64,000 nt of DNA, taken from the NCBI GenBank assembly GCA_947571775.1, contig CANOZK010000003.1, positions 124,001 to 188,000 on the forward strand, given 5' to 3'. This document shows positions 35,828 to 44,405 of this stretch, one piece after another. The notes below the pieces were generated by a model. That model worked only from the letters and a program-made list of their open reading frames with translations, ran no database searches and was not told the origin of the DNA. A program made the position numbers and the translations under genes. The DNA comes from an uncultured Lachnospiraceae bacterium (GTDB taxonomy: Bacteria > Bacillota > Clostridia > Lachnospirales > Lachnospiraceae). Position 1 is the stretch's first letter. Every line of letters starts with the position of its first letter.

Positions 35828-36522
35828 TGATTCTGGAATTGAAAGATATTTATAAAGAATACCAGCAGGGAAAGCTGGTGGTTCCCGTCCTCAAATGTGT
35901 GAATTTCAGTATGAAGGAAGGGGAATATGTGGCGATTATGGGGCCGTCCGGCTCTGGCAAAACTACATTGATGAATATCATTGGCTGTCTGGACAAGGCA
36001 ACCTCCGGGGAATTTTATATGGATGGGCAGGACGTCAACAAATGCTCGGAAAATGAGATGTCCGATCTTCGCCTGCACAAGCTGGGCTTTGTCTTCCAGA
36101 GCTTTCATCTGCTTCCCAAGCAGACCGCCCTGGAAAATGTGGAGATGCCGCTGAATTATGCCGGCGTGCCAAAAAAAGCCAGGAAGGAACGGGCATTCCG
36201 GGCATTGGAACGGGTAGGGCTGGCGGAGCGGGTCAATTTCCGGCCCAATCAGCTTTCCGGCGGCCAGATGCAGCGGGTGGCCATTGCTCGCGCGATGGTC
36301 AACGACCCGAAAATCCTTCTGGCGGACGAGCCCACTGGGGCGTTGGATTCCAAGTCCAGCAGCCAGGTTATGGATCTGTTTCAAAGCCTGAATGACGATG
36401 GCGTTACCATATTGATGATCACGCACGATGCGGAGATCGCAGAGTATGCCGGGCGCACGGTTCTGATCCGCGACGGGGAGCTGATGGAGAAAGGGGGAGA
36501 CAGCCATGGGCAAGGAGCGTAA
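35827..36522 (+). CDS. ABC transporter ATP-binding protein, MacB/LolD/YknY type
   Basis: A 231-residue ABC ATPase. Walker [12 protein letters not shown]-loop [11 protein letters not shown], signature LSGGQMQR, Walker [13 protein letters not shown] (the typical form for type VII exporters) and switch MITHD are all intact. It is coupled to the first adaptor by a one-base overlap and overlaps the second adaptor by 17 bp. It should drive the FtsX-like permease at 38401. Confidence 0.94.
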   Translation: MILELKDIYKEYQQGKLVVPVLKCVNFSMKEGEYVAIMGPSGSGKTTLMNIIGCLDKATSGEFYMDGQDVNKCSENEMSDLRLHKLGFVFQSFHLLPKQTALENVEMPLNYAGVPKKARKERAFRALERVGLAERVNFRPNQLSGGQMQRVAIARAMVNDPKILLADEPTGALDSKSSSQVMDLFQSLNDDGVTILMITHDAEIAEYAGRTVLIRDGELMEKGGDSHGQGA

Positions 36523-38326
36523 TATCCGCAAAAATATCCTCATTGGGCTGATTAGCCTGGTGGTTGTCTGCGCCATCTTTGCCGGTGTGGGCATTGTGGC
36601 AAAGAGAGCCAATGCTACCACGGTAAAAGTGATACCGGTCATCGATCTGAACCAGTCTGGATTCTCTGACGGGAGTCAGTCTCTGTTGTATGGAGAAGTG
36701 ACATCCAGCGTGACCCAGAAGGTAGAGCTGATACAGGATACGGTCGTCTCCCAGGTATATGTGAAGGTGGGCGACCGTGTCAAGCCGGGCGATCAGCTGC
36801 TTACTTATGATATGACGCTCAAGCAGTTGGAACTGGATTTGATGAAGCTTCAGAAGCAGGATTTGGAAAATAAGCTGGCTCAGGCTAGGAGCCGCCTGGA
36901 GAGCCTGGAAAACGGCGGGCCGATCATCGATCCAAGAGATGATTACGCACCTATGGATGAGGACGAGGATGAAGATGAAGCTTTTTACAGTCCCTATCTC
37001 AAAGCTTTTTCGCAGCTTCCGTTTCAGGTGATTCATGCGATGGTCAGCGCAGATCAGCTTAACGAAGATCCGATCAGCGCAGATCAGGTGACGCCTGATC
37101 TGCCGGTTGTATATGAGCTGCTGGATTACGATTCTGTGCCTTATCGGGGAACTGGAAGCGAAGAAGATCCGTATTGCTTTTTGTGTACAGGAAGCGAAGA
37201 GGGCGTAATTGTAAAGGGCTCTTTTTTTAACAAGATGGCCGGTTACGATGAAACGGGAACCGAAAAAGAGGGGGAAGCCTCTTGGTATCGTCTGGAATTT
37301 CACGAAGAGGATCAGATTGCAGATTTGGGGCGTCCAGATCAGTCTTTGAAAGGGTATTACGTGCGCCAGGGCAAAGAGGTTTTTGAGCCGGACGAGGAGA
37401 GAATCTTTACTTTAGAAGGCGCTGGGCAGACAGACGATGGAGAAATCGTGCTGACGGCTACGCCGGAGGCTGAGGTCAGCGGGCCGAATCCAGAAGTCGA
37501 GGAGACAGAAGAACCAGACGAAGACGACGAGGATTGGGAGGACGACGACTGGGAGGACGATTGGGACGACGATTACGAGGAGCCCGTCATGAGCCGTGAA
37601 GAGGCGATTAAGCTGCAAAGAAACAATATTCAGGCATATGATCTGGATATTCAGAAAAAAGCCCTCTCCATTTCCAAAATGGAAAGGGAACTGAAAAACG
37701 AGACGGTTACCAGCATTATGGAAGGCGTGGTAACGGTGGTGGGGGATCCGCAGACCGGAGAATCAGACGGCGAAGGTTTTATTGAGATCGAAAGTGACGA
37801 TGGTTATTATGTCAAGGGTACGTTAGGAGAATTGATGCTGGATCAGATGCAAGAAGGGGATCGGATCACCGGAATCGCTTACGAAAGCGGAACTCCTTTT
37901 ACCGCGGAAATCCGTGAGATTGCCATTTATCCTGCCAGTAGCCAGGATTCCTATTTCACAACCGGACTGGAGAATCCCAATGTATCGTATTATCCATTTA
38001 TCGCCCATGTGACGGAGGATTTGGATCTGCAAAACGGCGAAAGTGCGGAGCTGCAGCTCAACAACACCCAAGAGGAAGAACAGGGGGCCATCTATTTGGA
38101 GACGGCTATGATTCGGACTGAGGGCGGCCAGTATTATGTTTATAAAGACGACAACGGGCAGCTTGTAAAGCAGTTTGTGACGGCAAAAAAGAGCAGCGAC
38201 GGTTATTGGATCGTGGTGACCAAGGGCCTGAGCAACGATGATAAAATCGCTTTTCCTTACGGCAGCGGAGTGAAAGAAGGCGTAAAGACAGAGGAAGGGA
38301 CGTTGGAGGAACTATATTCGTATTAA
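36506..38326 (+). CDS. Exporter adaptor 2 with large acidic insertion
   Basis: A 606-residue second HlyD-type adaptor. It has an N-terminal membrane helix (residues 10-32), the first lipoyl half (VVSQVYVKVGDRVKPGDQLL) and the start of a coiled coil (QLELDLMKLQKQDLENKLAQ), all within residues 1-136. Residues about 137-364 are an insertion not found in ordinary adaptors: it has its own folded-looking part (YFLCTGSEE-type strands, SWYRLEFHEEDQIADLG) and ends in an acidic run at residues 337-359 (DEDDEDWEDDDWEDDWDDDY). The coiled coil resumes at 365 (EAIKLQRNNIQAYDLDIQKK) and the lipoyl half and barrel domains follow. GGGGGAGAC upstream of the ATG. Confidence 0.85.
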   Translation: MGKERNIRKNILIGLISLVVVCAIFAGVGIVAKRANATTVKVIPVIDLNQSGFSDGSQSLLYGEVTSSVTQKVELIQDTVVSQVYVKVGDRVKPGDQLLTYDMTLKQLELDLMKLQKQDLENKLAQARSRLESLENGGPIIDPRDDYAPMDEDEDEDEAFYSPYLKAFSQLPFQVIHAMVSADQLNEDPISADQVTPDLPVVYELLDYDSVPYRGTGSEEDPYCFLCTGSEEGVIVKGSFFNKMAGYDETGTEKEGEASWYRLEFHEEDQIADLGRPDQSLKGYYVRQGKEVFEPDEERIFTLEGAGQTDDGEIVLTATPEAEVSGPNPEVEETEEPDEDDEDWEDDDWEDDWDDDYEEPVMSREEAIKLQRNNIQAYDLDIQKKALSISKMERELKNETVTSIMEGVVTVVGDPQTGESDGEGFIEIESDDGYYVKGTLGELMLDQMQEGDRITGIAYESGTPFTAEIREIAIYPASSQDSYFTTGLENPNVSYYPFIAHVTEDLDLQNGESAELQLNNTQEEEQGAIYLETAMIRTEGGQYYVYKDDNGQLVKQFVTAKKSSDGYWIVVTKGLSNDDKIAFPYGSGVKEGVKTEEGTLEELYSY

Positions 38327-38335
38327 ACAGGGCAA

Positions 38336-38387
38336 AAGTTTAGAAGTAAACTTCCAAATCTACCTGGATGACGCAGCAAGTGCGTCA
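38336..38387 (+). other. Two short hairpins before the permease gene
   Basis: AAGTTTA-GAAG-TAAACTT (38336-38353) and TGACGCA-GCAAG-TGCGTCA (38369-38387) are both perfect. The second ends just before the ribosome binding site GAAGGAGG. They may set permease translation or act as RNA-processing sites. Confidence 0.55.
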
Positions 38388-38400
38388 GAAGGAGGAAACT

Positions 38401-39660
38401 ATGTTAGAAAATATAAGGCTGGCTTTTCAGGGAATTTGGACGCATAAAATGCGTTCTTTTCTCACTATGTTGGGGATTATCATTGGAATTGCCTCCATCA
38501 TTTCCATTGTGTCTACCATCAAGGGCACCAGCGAGCAGATCAAGGAACAGCTAATCGGCGCAGGAAATAATGCGGTAAAAGTGCTGCTCTATGACGGGAG
38601 CTCCGAGTATGACGCAAGCTGGGGAATGGGCAGCAACGCGACGCTCCCCCAGATCACAGAAGAGCAAAAGGAAGAGATCCGAAAGCTGGAAAATGTCGAA
38701 AACGCCACATTTTTTTACAGCCGCGGGTATTCGGACGGCGTCTATTATATGGAGCGGAGTATGCAGGGAGGCAAGGTATACGGAATCGATGAAAATTACC
38801 TGGATACTTGCGGGTATGTGATCGAGGCGGGCAGAGGCTTTGTGGAACGGGATTATCAGGATTACCGCAAGGTGGTCTTGCTGGACGAGGAGGCGGCAAG
38901 CAGTCTTTTCCAGGATGAGATTCCTCTGGGCAAAACCATAGAAATCAAGGGAGAACCATTTATGGTGGTGGGGATTTTTACCCAGGCAGAAACCTTTCAG
39001 CCCATCATCAACAATTATATGGATTATTATTCCTATTACGGCGATGTGGGAACGGGTACGCTTCTGGTTCCCAATGTGGACTGGCCTATCATCTATAAAT
39101 ACGACGAATCGGAAAATGCCGTGGTAAGGGCGGCGACTACCGAAGCCATGACGACGGTGGGCGACAAGGCGGCGAAAATCTTAAACAAAGCCTTAGCCGA
39201 TGAAAACGGTCAGATCAAATACAAGTCCAATGACAACCTGGAAACGGCGAAACAGCAGCAGAAGCTTAGCGAAAGCACCAACGGGCAGCTTCTGTGGATC
39301 GCCAGCATTTCTCTTTTGGTAGGTGGGATCGGCGTGATGAATATTATGCTGGTTTCCGTCACGGAAAGAACCAGTGAAATCGGCTTGAAAAAAGCCATCG
39401 GCGCCAGAAAAAACCGGATTTTATTCCAGTTTTTGACAGAGGCCGCCGTGCTCACCAGTCTGGGCGGGCTTGTGGGGGTTGTTTCCGGGATCGTACTTGC
39501 CAATGTCATATCCAGGATGGCGGGAATCCCCATTGCGATCAGTGTTCCGGCCATCCTGGGATCCGTTGGATTCTCTATGATCATCGGGATTGTCTTTGGA
39601 CTGCTGCCGTCCTTTAAAGCCGCGAATCTGAATCCGATTGAGGCGCTGCGCAGGGATTGA
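38401..39660 (+). CDS. FtsX/MacB-type ABC permease
   Basis: A 419-residue permease with the MacB layout: one N-terminal membrane helix (MRSFLTMLGIIIGIASIIS), a large outer MacB-PCD domain (residues about 45-275) and three C-terminal helices (LVGGIGVMNIMLVSVTERTS, then the EIGLKKAIGARKNRILFQFL motif and FGLLPSFKAANLNPIEALR). The start at 38401 has GAAGGAGG. Last gene of the exporter operon; substrates of such machines in Firmicutes are peptides or antibiotics, not determined here. Confidence 0.93.
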   Translation: MLENIRLAFQGIWTHKMRSFLTMLGIIIGIASIISIVSTIKGTSEQIKEQLIGAGNNAVKVLLYDGSSEYDASWGMGSNATLPQITEEQKEEIRKLENVENATFFYSRGYSDGVYYMERSMQGGKVYGIDENYLDTCGYVIEAGRGFVERDYQDYRKVVLLDEEAASSLFQDEIPLGKTIEIKGEPFMVVGIFTQAETFQPIINNYMDYYSYYGDVGTGTLLVPNVDWPIIYKYDESENAVVRAATTEAMTTVGDKAAKILNKALADENGQIKYKSNDNLETAKQQQKLSESTNGQLLWIASISLLVGGIGVMNIMLVSVTERTSEIGLKKAIGARKNRILFQFLTEAAVLTSLGGLVGVVSGIVLANVISRMAGIPIAISVPAILGSVGFSMIIGIVFGLLPSFKAANLNPIEALRRD

Positions 39661-39744
39661 TGAGATCTCTGCGTACCCGTCTTTTCTGATGATAAAGATG
39701 CCTTTGGCTTATGGTGCCTTTTGCAGAAATCGCCATAAAACAAC

Positions 39745-39773
39745 TTGTCACATAGCGAATATTGTGTTATATT
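39745..39773 (+). promoter_or_regulatory. Promoter of the small toxin-like unit
   Basis: TTGTCA (39745-39750) and TATATT (39768-39773) are 17 bp apart. Confidence 0.6.
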
Positions 39774-39816
39774 GTCGATGTAAGAAATCAAGAGAGCCAA
39801 AGGCGGAGTATAAAAG

Positions 39817-39860
39817 CCCTCCCAATATTCATACCCTTTGCGGGGTACAAAAAAGGAGGG
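39817..39860 (+). promoter_or_regulatory. Leader hairpin that would hide the ribosome binding site
   Basis: CCCTCC (39817-39822) is complementary to GGAGGG (39855-39860), the ribosome binding site of the next small frame; inside, TACCC pairs with GGGTA. This arrangement is known from type I toxin messages. Confidence 0.55.
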
Positions 39861-39862
39861 TG

Positions 39863-39997
39863 ATGCAAGGATTACTTATGAGGACTTCTTTTTATTCTGT
39901 ACATTCATTGTTTTTCATATCAATCTGCTTTGAGATTTTTAAAGATAAAAGAAAGCAGCCGCCACTACCTCAAATAGTGACGGCTTGCCTATTGTAA
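39863..39997 (+). CDS. Small hydrophobic peptide, toxin-like
   Basis: A 44-residue frame. It starts with ATG right behind GGAGGG, has a hydrophobic segment (YSVHSLFFISICFEIF), then a basic stretch KDKRK and a tail QPPLPQIVTACLL that reads through a hairpin. This is the layout of small type I toxins (holin-like). In the +1-shifted frame the middle reads ITYEDFFLFCTFIVF, which is closer to the holin-like toxin family, so two small indels (one after the start, one at the run of five T near 39911) may have changed the original peptide. Whether it is made or toxic is unknown. Confidence 0.45.
   Translation: MQGLLMRTSFYSVHSLFFISICFEIFKDKRKQPPLPQIVTACLL
39957..39985 (+). terminator. Hairpin at the end of the toxin-like unit
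   Basis: AGCCG-C-CACTA pairs with TAGTG-A-CGGCT around a 7-nt loop. The following sequence has no clean T-run. It lies inside the end of the small frame, as in many type I toxin genes. Confidence 0.55.
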
Positions 39998-40058
39998 AAA
40001 AGCATTAATAACGCAAGTGAAAAACTGCAAAGAATTTGTCGAAGGAGGAATAAAGAAA

Positions 40059-41156
40059 ATGAAATTGGGAATCGTAGGTCTGCCCAATGTGGGAAAGAGC
40101 ACGCTGTTTAATTCTCTGACCCGCGCGGGGGCGGAGTCTGCCAATTATCCTTTCTGTACCATTGACCCGAATGTGGGAATTGTGTCCGTACCAGATGAAA
40201 GGCTGAAATTATTGGGGGATTTTTACCAGTCTAAAAAGGTGACTCCTGCGGTCATCGAATTTGTGGACATTGCGGGATTGGTGAAAGGAGCCTCCCAGGG
40301 GGAAGGGCTGGGCAATCAGTTTCTGGCAAATATCCGCGAGGTGGACGCCATCGTCCATGTGGTGCGCTGTTTTGAGGACGACAATGTGGTGCATGTGGAT
40401 GGCTCTATTGACCCGCTGCGCGATATAGAGACGATTAACCTGGAACTGGTTTTCTCGGATCTGGAAATCCTGGAGCGCAGAATCGCCAAAACCACGAAAG
40501 TAGCCCGCAACGACAAAAAAGCGGCGGGTGAACTCAAATTCCTGGAGAAGATCAAAGAACATCTGGAAGCGGATCAGCTGGCAATCACCCTTCCTCTGGA
40601 TGGAGAGGAGGAGGAAGCATGGATGGGAGAATACAATCTTCTGACCTATAAACCGGTGATTTATGCCGCCAATGTAGCGGAAGCGGATCTGGACAATGAC
40701 GCAGCGGATAACATGCATGTTGAGAAGGTACGGGCATACGCCGCAGAGCAGGGCAGTGAAGTGTTTGTGATCTGCGCTCAGATTGAACAGGAAATTGCGG
40801 AGCTGGACGATGAAGAGCGGAAAATGTTTTTGGAGGATCTGGGATTAAAAGAGTCGGGTCTGGAGAAACTAATCAAAGCCAGTTATCATCTATTGGGCCT
40901 GCACAGCTTTTTGACTTCTGGGGAAGACGAAACAAGAGCTTGGACCGTGAAGCTGGGCACAAAAGCGCCCCAGGCCGCTGGGAAAATCCATACAGATTTT
41001 GAGCGGGGCTTTATCAAGGCAGAGGTGGTCAATTACCGCGACCTGTTAGATTGCGGATCTTATGCGGGGGCCAGAGAAAAAGGACTGGTGCGCATGGAGG
41101 GGAAAGACTATGTCGTACAGGACGGCGATGTGATCTTGTTCCGATTTAATGTTTAG
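40059..41156 (+). CDS. ychF: GTPase-family ATPase YchF
   Basis: A 365-residue Obg-superfamily P-loop protein. The N-terminal G domain has GLPNVGKSTLFNSLT (P-loop), FVDIAGLVKGASQGEGLGNQ (switch II) and YAANVAE in place of the NKxD motif, which is why YchF prefers ATP over GTP. A helical hairpin and a C-terminal TGS domain follow. The ATG at 40059 has GAAGGAGG at proper distance; this gives the standard family length. YchF binds ribosomes and takes part in stress responses. It heads the ychF-lgt pair. Confidence 0.95.
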   Translation: MKLGIVGLPNVGKSTLFNSLTRAGAESANYPFCTIDPNVGIVSVPDERLKLLGDFYQSKKVTPAVIEFVDIAGLVKGASQGEGLGNQFLANIREVDAIVHVVRCFEDDNVVHVDGSIDPLRDIETINLELVFSDLEILERRIAKTTKVARNDKKAAGELKFLEKIKEHLEADQLAITLPLDGEEEEAWMGEYNLLTYKPVIYAANVAEADLDNDAADNMHVEKVRAYAAEQGSEVFVICAQIEQEIAELDDEERKMFLEDLGLKESGLEKLIKASYHLLGLHSFLTSGEDETRAWTVKLGTKAPQAAGKIHTDFERGFIKAEVVNYRDLLDCGSYAGAREKGLVRMEGKDYVVQDGDVILFRFNV

Positions 41157-41167
41157 GTGATGATTTC

Positions 41168-42115
41168 ATGAATATGTCAATCAATTTTCCGCATCTGGGC
41201 ATTTATCTAGGGCATGTGGGAAAAAATATACAGTTTCTGGGAATCGACATTGCTTATTATGGAATTGTAATAGCAATTGCCATGGTAGCCGGGGTCAGTC
41301 TGATTCTTGCAGAGGCGAAAAGAACCGAGCAGGATGAAGATTTTTATCTGAATATGCTGATTTTATCTATTTTGATTGGAATTGTGGGCGCCAGGGTGTA
41401 TTATGTGGCGTTTTCTTGGGAAAACTACAAGGATAATCTGTGGGAAATCCTGAATACCAGAGGCGGCGGCCTGGCTATTTACGGCGGTATTCTATTCGGC
41501 GCTGCGACGGCATGTATTTACAGCAGGAGAAAAAAAGTTCTGCAAGGACAGATGGTAGACACCGCCTGCCTGGGGCTGATTCTGGGACAGATCATCGGCA
41601 GATGGGGAAATTTTTTTAACCGGGAAGCCTTCGGCGGCTATACGGACAACCTGCTGGCTATGCAGCTTCCAGTGGACGCAGTGCGCAGAAACGAAATCAC
41701 AGCCCAGATGTGGGAACATGTGCAGACCGTCGAGGGCGTGATGTATATCCAGGTGCATCCGACTTTTTTGTATGAAAGCCTGTGGAATCTTCTGGTGCTG
41801 GCGTTTTTGTTGTGGTACAGGCGCCGGAAAAAGTTTCAGGGCGAGGTTTTCTTTTTGTATCTGGCAGGATATGGCATTGGACGCTTCTGGATAGAAGGTC
41901 TGCGTACAGATCAGTTAAAGGCGGCAGTGGGCGGGATACAGTTTCCCGTATCCCGGTTATTGTCTCTGTTATTGGCCGTAGCCGGAGGAACCGCCATTTT
42001 GGTCATACGTCACAGAGAAAAATGCAAAAAGAGGAGTGAACAGTACAGTGAATCAGATGACAGCACAGATATGGAGCATGGAGGCGGAGCTGGAAGCGCT
42101 GCGCCAAAGGATTGA
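41168..42115 (+). CDS. lgt: Prolipoprotein diacylglyceryl transferase
   Basis: A 315-residue membrane enzyme that adds diacylglycerol to the lipobox cysteine of prolipoproteins. It has seven membrane segments, the signature GRWGNFFNREAFGG (residues about 145-158; arginine and asparagine conserved) and a GIGRFWIEGLRTDQL segment near the end. AGGTGAT lies before the ATG; the ATG two codons on is also possible. The C-terminal 30 residues are polar and overlap the next small gene. The two lipoproteins in this window would be its substrates. Confidence 0.93.
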   Translation: MNMSINFPHLGIYLGHVGKNIQFLGIDIAYYGIVIAIAMVAGVSLILAEAKRTEQDEDFYLNMLILSILIGIVGARVYYVAFSWENYKDNLWEILNTRGGGLAIYGGILFGAATACIYSRRKKVLQGQMVDTACLGLILGQIIGRWGNFFNREAFGGYTDNLLAMQLPVDAVRRNEITAQMWEHVQTVEGVMYIQVHPTFLYESLWNLLVLAFLLWYRRRKKFQGEVFFLYLAGYGIGRFWIEGLRTDQLKAAVGGIQFPVSRLLSLLLAVAGGTAILVIRHREKCKKRSEQYSESDDSTDMEHGGGAGSAAPKD

Positions 42116-42257
42116 AGACAAAAGAAGACAATTAAACGGCAGCATTCAGCGAAGAGAGGACTTGCTGGGTCTGGAACAGCAAAAACTCAGCCAGGAGCTG
42201 GATTGCTTAATTGGACAGTATGCAATGTTGCAGGAGAGGGAGTTACCATATGTGTAA
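42048..42257 (+). CDS. Small coiled-coil protein overlapping lgt
   Basis: About 69 residues, rich in Glu, Gln, Arg and Leu, with a heptad pattern (WSMEAELEALRQRIEDKRRQ, then QQKLSQELDCLIGQYAML). It overlaps the end of lgt by about 70 bp in another frame. Possible starts are GTG at 42036, GTG at 42048 (GAGGAG 11 bp upstream) and ATG at 42057; the middle one is used. The stop lies inside a terminator. Function unknown; a cytoplasmic helical protein. Confidence 0.55.
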   Translation: MNQMTAQIWSMEAELEALRQRIEDKRRQLNGSIQRREDLLGLEQQKLSQELDCLIGQYAMLQERELPYV

Positions 42258-42270
42258 TTCCCTCTTTTTT
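42235..42270 (+). terminator. Rho-independent terminator after lgt unit
   Basis: AGAGGGAGTTAC pairs with GTGTAATTCCCTCT (one mismatch) and is followed by six T. It separates the ychF-lgt unit from the dcw cluster. Confidence 0.8.
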
Positions 42271-42330
42271 GTCGGAAAATATCTATTCCGAAAGAAAAAA
42301 CTTTATTGATCGGAATATATTTTTTAATAC

Positions 42331-42359
42331 TTGTTTTTTTACCTGTTTTGTTATAGAAT
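42331..42359 (+). promoter_or_regulatory. Promoter of the mraZ (dcw) cluster
   Basis: TTGTTT (42331-42336) and TAGAAT (42354-42359) are 17 bp apart, about 120 bp upstream of mraZ. Confidence 0.6.
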
Positions 42360-42370
42360 AGTCACATAAG

Positions 42371-42416
42371 TGGTAGAAAGTGGAGGATGGTGGAGGCAAA
42401 TGGAGGATACGTGGCA
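42371..42416 (+). promoter_or_regulatory. MraZ operator: TGG repeats at 10-bp spacing
   Basis: TGG occurs at 42371, 42381, 42391 and 42401, each exactly 10 bp apart, and again at 42412. Three of them are TGGAG. MraZ is known to bind arrays of TGGNN boxes 10 bp apart in front of its own gene, so this is its autoregulation site. Confidence 0.85.
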
Positions 42417-42481
42417 GACTCCGACCACCTGTGGAAGCATTTGGGGAGAGTAAAATGACTTCCGACAGAAGGTGAATTCAC

Positions 42482-42913
42482 ATGTTCATGGGGGAATATA
42501 ACCATATAATTGATGCGAAGGGGCGGCTGATTATCCCATCCAAGTTCCGCGAACTTCTTGGGGAAGAGTTCGTGCTGACCAAAGGATTGGACGGCTGTTT
42601 GTCAATTTATCCCATGGATGAGTGGAAGGCCTTTGAAGAAAAGCTAAAGGCGTTACCACTTACAAACAAAAGCGCCAGAGCCTTCTCAAGGTTCTTTGTG
42701 GCAGGGGCGACCATGTGCCAACTGGACAAGCAGGGGAGAATTCTTGTGCCGGCAACGTTGCGGGAGTTTGCAGGTTTGGAAAAGGACGTGGTACTCACTG
42801 GAAACATTACTCGTATCGAGATATGGAGCAAAGAGAAGTGGATAGAAAACAGTAATTACGATAACATGGACAGCATTGCAGAAGAGATGCAGGAAATGGG
42901 CATTGTTATCTAA
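42482..42913 (+). CDS. mraZ: Transcriptional regulator MraZ
   Basis: A 143-residue regulator with two SpoVT/AbrB-like domains, each with a DxxGR core: [20 protein letters not shown] and [20 protein letters not shown]. MraZ forms a ring and binds TGG repeats upstream to hold down the dcw cluster. The repeat array lies 65-110 bp upstream of the ATG. The gene begins the dcw cluster, as in most bacteria. Confidence 0.96.
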   Translation: MFMGEYNHIIDAKGRLIIPSKFRELLGEEFVLTKGLDGCLSIYPMDEWKAFEEKLKALPLTNKSARAFSRFFVAGATMCQLDKQGRILVPATLREFAGLEKDVVLTGNITRIEIWSKEKWIENSNYDNMDSIAEEMQEMGIVI

Positions 42914-42935
42914 TGCGCACAGCAGGGAGAATGAC

Positions 42936-43874
42936 ATGGATTATATGCATAAGTCGGTATTACTGGAGGAAGCGGTAGATGGTCTGCAAGTAAAAGCGGA
43001 CGGCATCTACGTGGACGGGACACTGGGAGGCGCCGGACATGCGGAAAGGGTGTGCGGAAAACTTTCTGCCAAGGGGAGATTTATCGGTATAGATCAGGAC
43101 CAGGATGCAATAATTGCTGCGTCTAGACGCTTGGAGCAGTATCAGGGGAATACGTCCATCGTCCGCAGCAATTATTGTTACATGGTACAAGAACTAAAAA
43201 AGCTTAAAATTGAAAAAGTAGATGGAATATTATTAGATCTGGGCGTGTCCTCTTATCAGCTTGACAACGCTGAGAGAGGATTTACTTATCGGGAAGATGC
43301 TCCGCTGGATATGCGTATGGATCAGAGAGCTGTCCGGACAGCTAAGGATCTGGTCAATACATACAGCGAACAGGAGCTGTTCCAGGTAATCCGCGATTAC
43401 GGTGAGGACAAGTTTGCCGGGAGAATCGCCAGGCATATTGTAGAAAGCCGTAAGGACAAGCCGATTGAAACAACTGGAGAATTGGCAGAGATTGTAAAGG
43501 CTGCTATTCCCACGAAATACCGGATGATGCCCGGCCACCCGGCAAAGAGAACGTTCCAGGCTCTGCGCATTGAGCTGAACCGGGAACTGGAAGTGCTGCG
43601 GGAGTCCCTGGAGGGCATGATTCGGATCTTAAATCCCCAGGGCAGAATTTGTGTGATCACATTTCATTCCTTGGAGGATCGGATTGTCAAGACGATATTT
43701 AAAATAAGCGAAAATCCCTGTACCTGCCCCAGAGATTTTCCAATTTGTGTCTGCGGCAAGAAGTCCCTGGGCCGTGTGATTACCAGAAAACCCATACTGC
43801 CGGGGAAGAAAGAACTGGAGGAGAACAGACGGTCAAAAAGTGCAAAGCTGAGGATATTTGAACGCATGGAATAG
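42936..43874 (+). CDS. rsmH: 16S rRNA (cytosine1402-N4)-methyltransferase RsmH
   Basis: A 312-residue SAM-dependent methyltransferase (formerly MraW). [13 protein letters not shown] is the SAM-binding segment; [20 protein letters not shown] and APLDMRMD are family signatures; [24 protein letters not shown] text follows near residue 225. It modifies C1402 of 16S rRNA at the P site. The ATG at 42936 has CAGGGAGA upstream and gives the usual length; a longer frame starts inside mraZ. Confidence 0.96.
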   Translation: MDYMHKSVLLEEAVDGLQVKADGIYVDGTLGGAGHAERVCGKLSAKGRFIGIDQDQDAIIAASRRLEQYQGNTSIVRSNYCYMVQELKKLKIEKVDGILLDLGVSSYQLDNAERGFTYREDAPLDMRMDQRAVRTAKDLVNTYSEQELFQVIRDYGEDKFAGRIARHIVESRKDKPIETTGELAEIVKAAIPTKYRMMPGHPAKRTFQALRIELNRELEVLRESLEGMIRILNPQGRICVITFHSLEDRIVKTIFKISENPCTCPRDFPICVCGKKSLGRVITRKPILPGKKELEENRRSKSAKLRIFERME

Positions 43875-43884
43875 TGGAGGGAAT

Positions 43885-44397
43885 ATGGCCAATACCAGAC
43901 ATAACGGGCATCACAACAGACATGCATCTCACAGGCATGACGCATATGGGATGAGAGGCACATATCTGGACGGAAATACGGTCAGAAGAGTACAGACGCT
44001 TCCGCAGGCACAGCCAAAGAGAGAGCTTTTGCCTGTCAGCCGGACAGCCCAGCGCAACCGCGAGCGGGCGCAGAGCATGAGCATGGTCTTTGTCATGTTT
44101 CTGGCCTTGGTTTCCGTTGCCGTTCTGTTTACCTGCGTGCGATTCTTGCAGTTAAAATCCCAGATTACAGGCACAATTCAGTCCATCGCCGATCTGGAAA
44201 CCGAGTACAGCCAGATCAAGGCGGACAACGATGCGTATGAAAGCCAGATCAGTCTGTCTGTGGATTTGCAGGAGGTAAAAAAAATAGCGATGGAACGCCT
44301 GGGAATGAAATATCCCGCGGAAAATCAGATCATAACGTATGAGCTTCCCAAGGGAAGCCACGTTCGGCAGTATCAGGAAGTTCCAGAGGCAGAGTAG
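43885..44397 (+). CDS. ftsL: Cell division protein FtsL-like
   Basis: A 170-residue bitopic membrane protein. The cytoplasmic part is basic and histidine-rich (ANTRHNGHHNRHASHRHD), one membrane helix lies at about 68-90 (MVFVMFLALVSVAVLFTCVR), and the outer part is a leucine-zipper-type coiled coil (IADLETEYSQIKADNDAYES) ending AMERLGMKYP, the usual FtsL/DivIC ending. Identified mainly by place between rsmH and a penicillin-binding protein and by topology. The ATG at 43885 follows GGAGGG. Confidence 0.88.
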   Translation: MANTRHNGHHNRHASHRHDAYGMRGTYLDGNTVRRVQTLPQAQPKRELLPVSRTAQRNRERAQSMSMVFVMFLALVSVAVLFTCVRFLQLKSQITGTIQSIADLETEYSQIKADNDAYESQISLSVDLQEVKKIAMERLGMKYPAENQIITYELPKGSHVRQYQEVPEAE

Positions 44398-44405
44398 GTG
44401 ATTCT

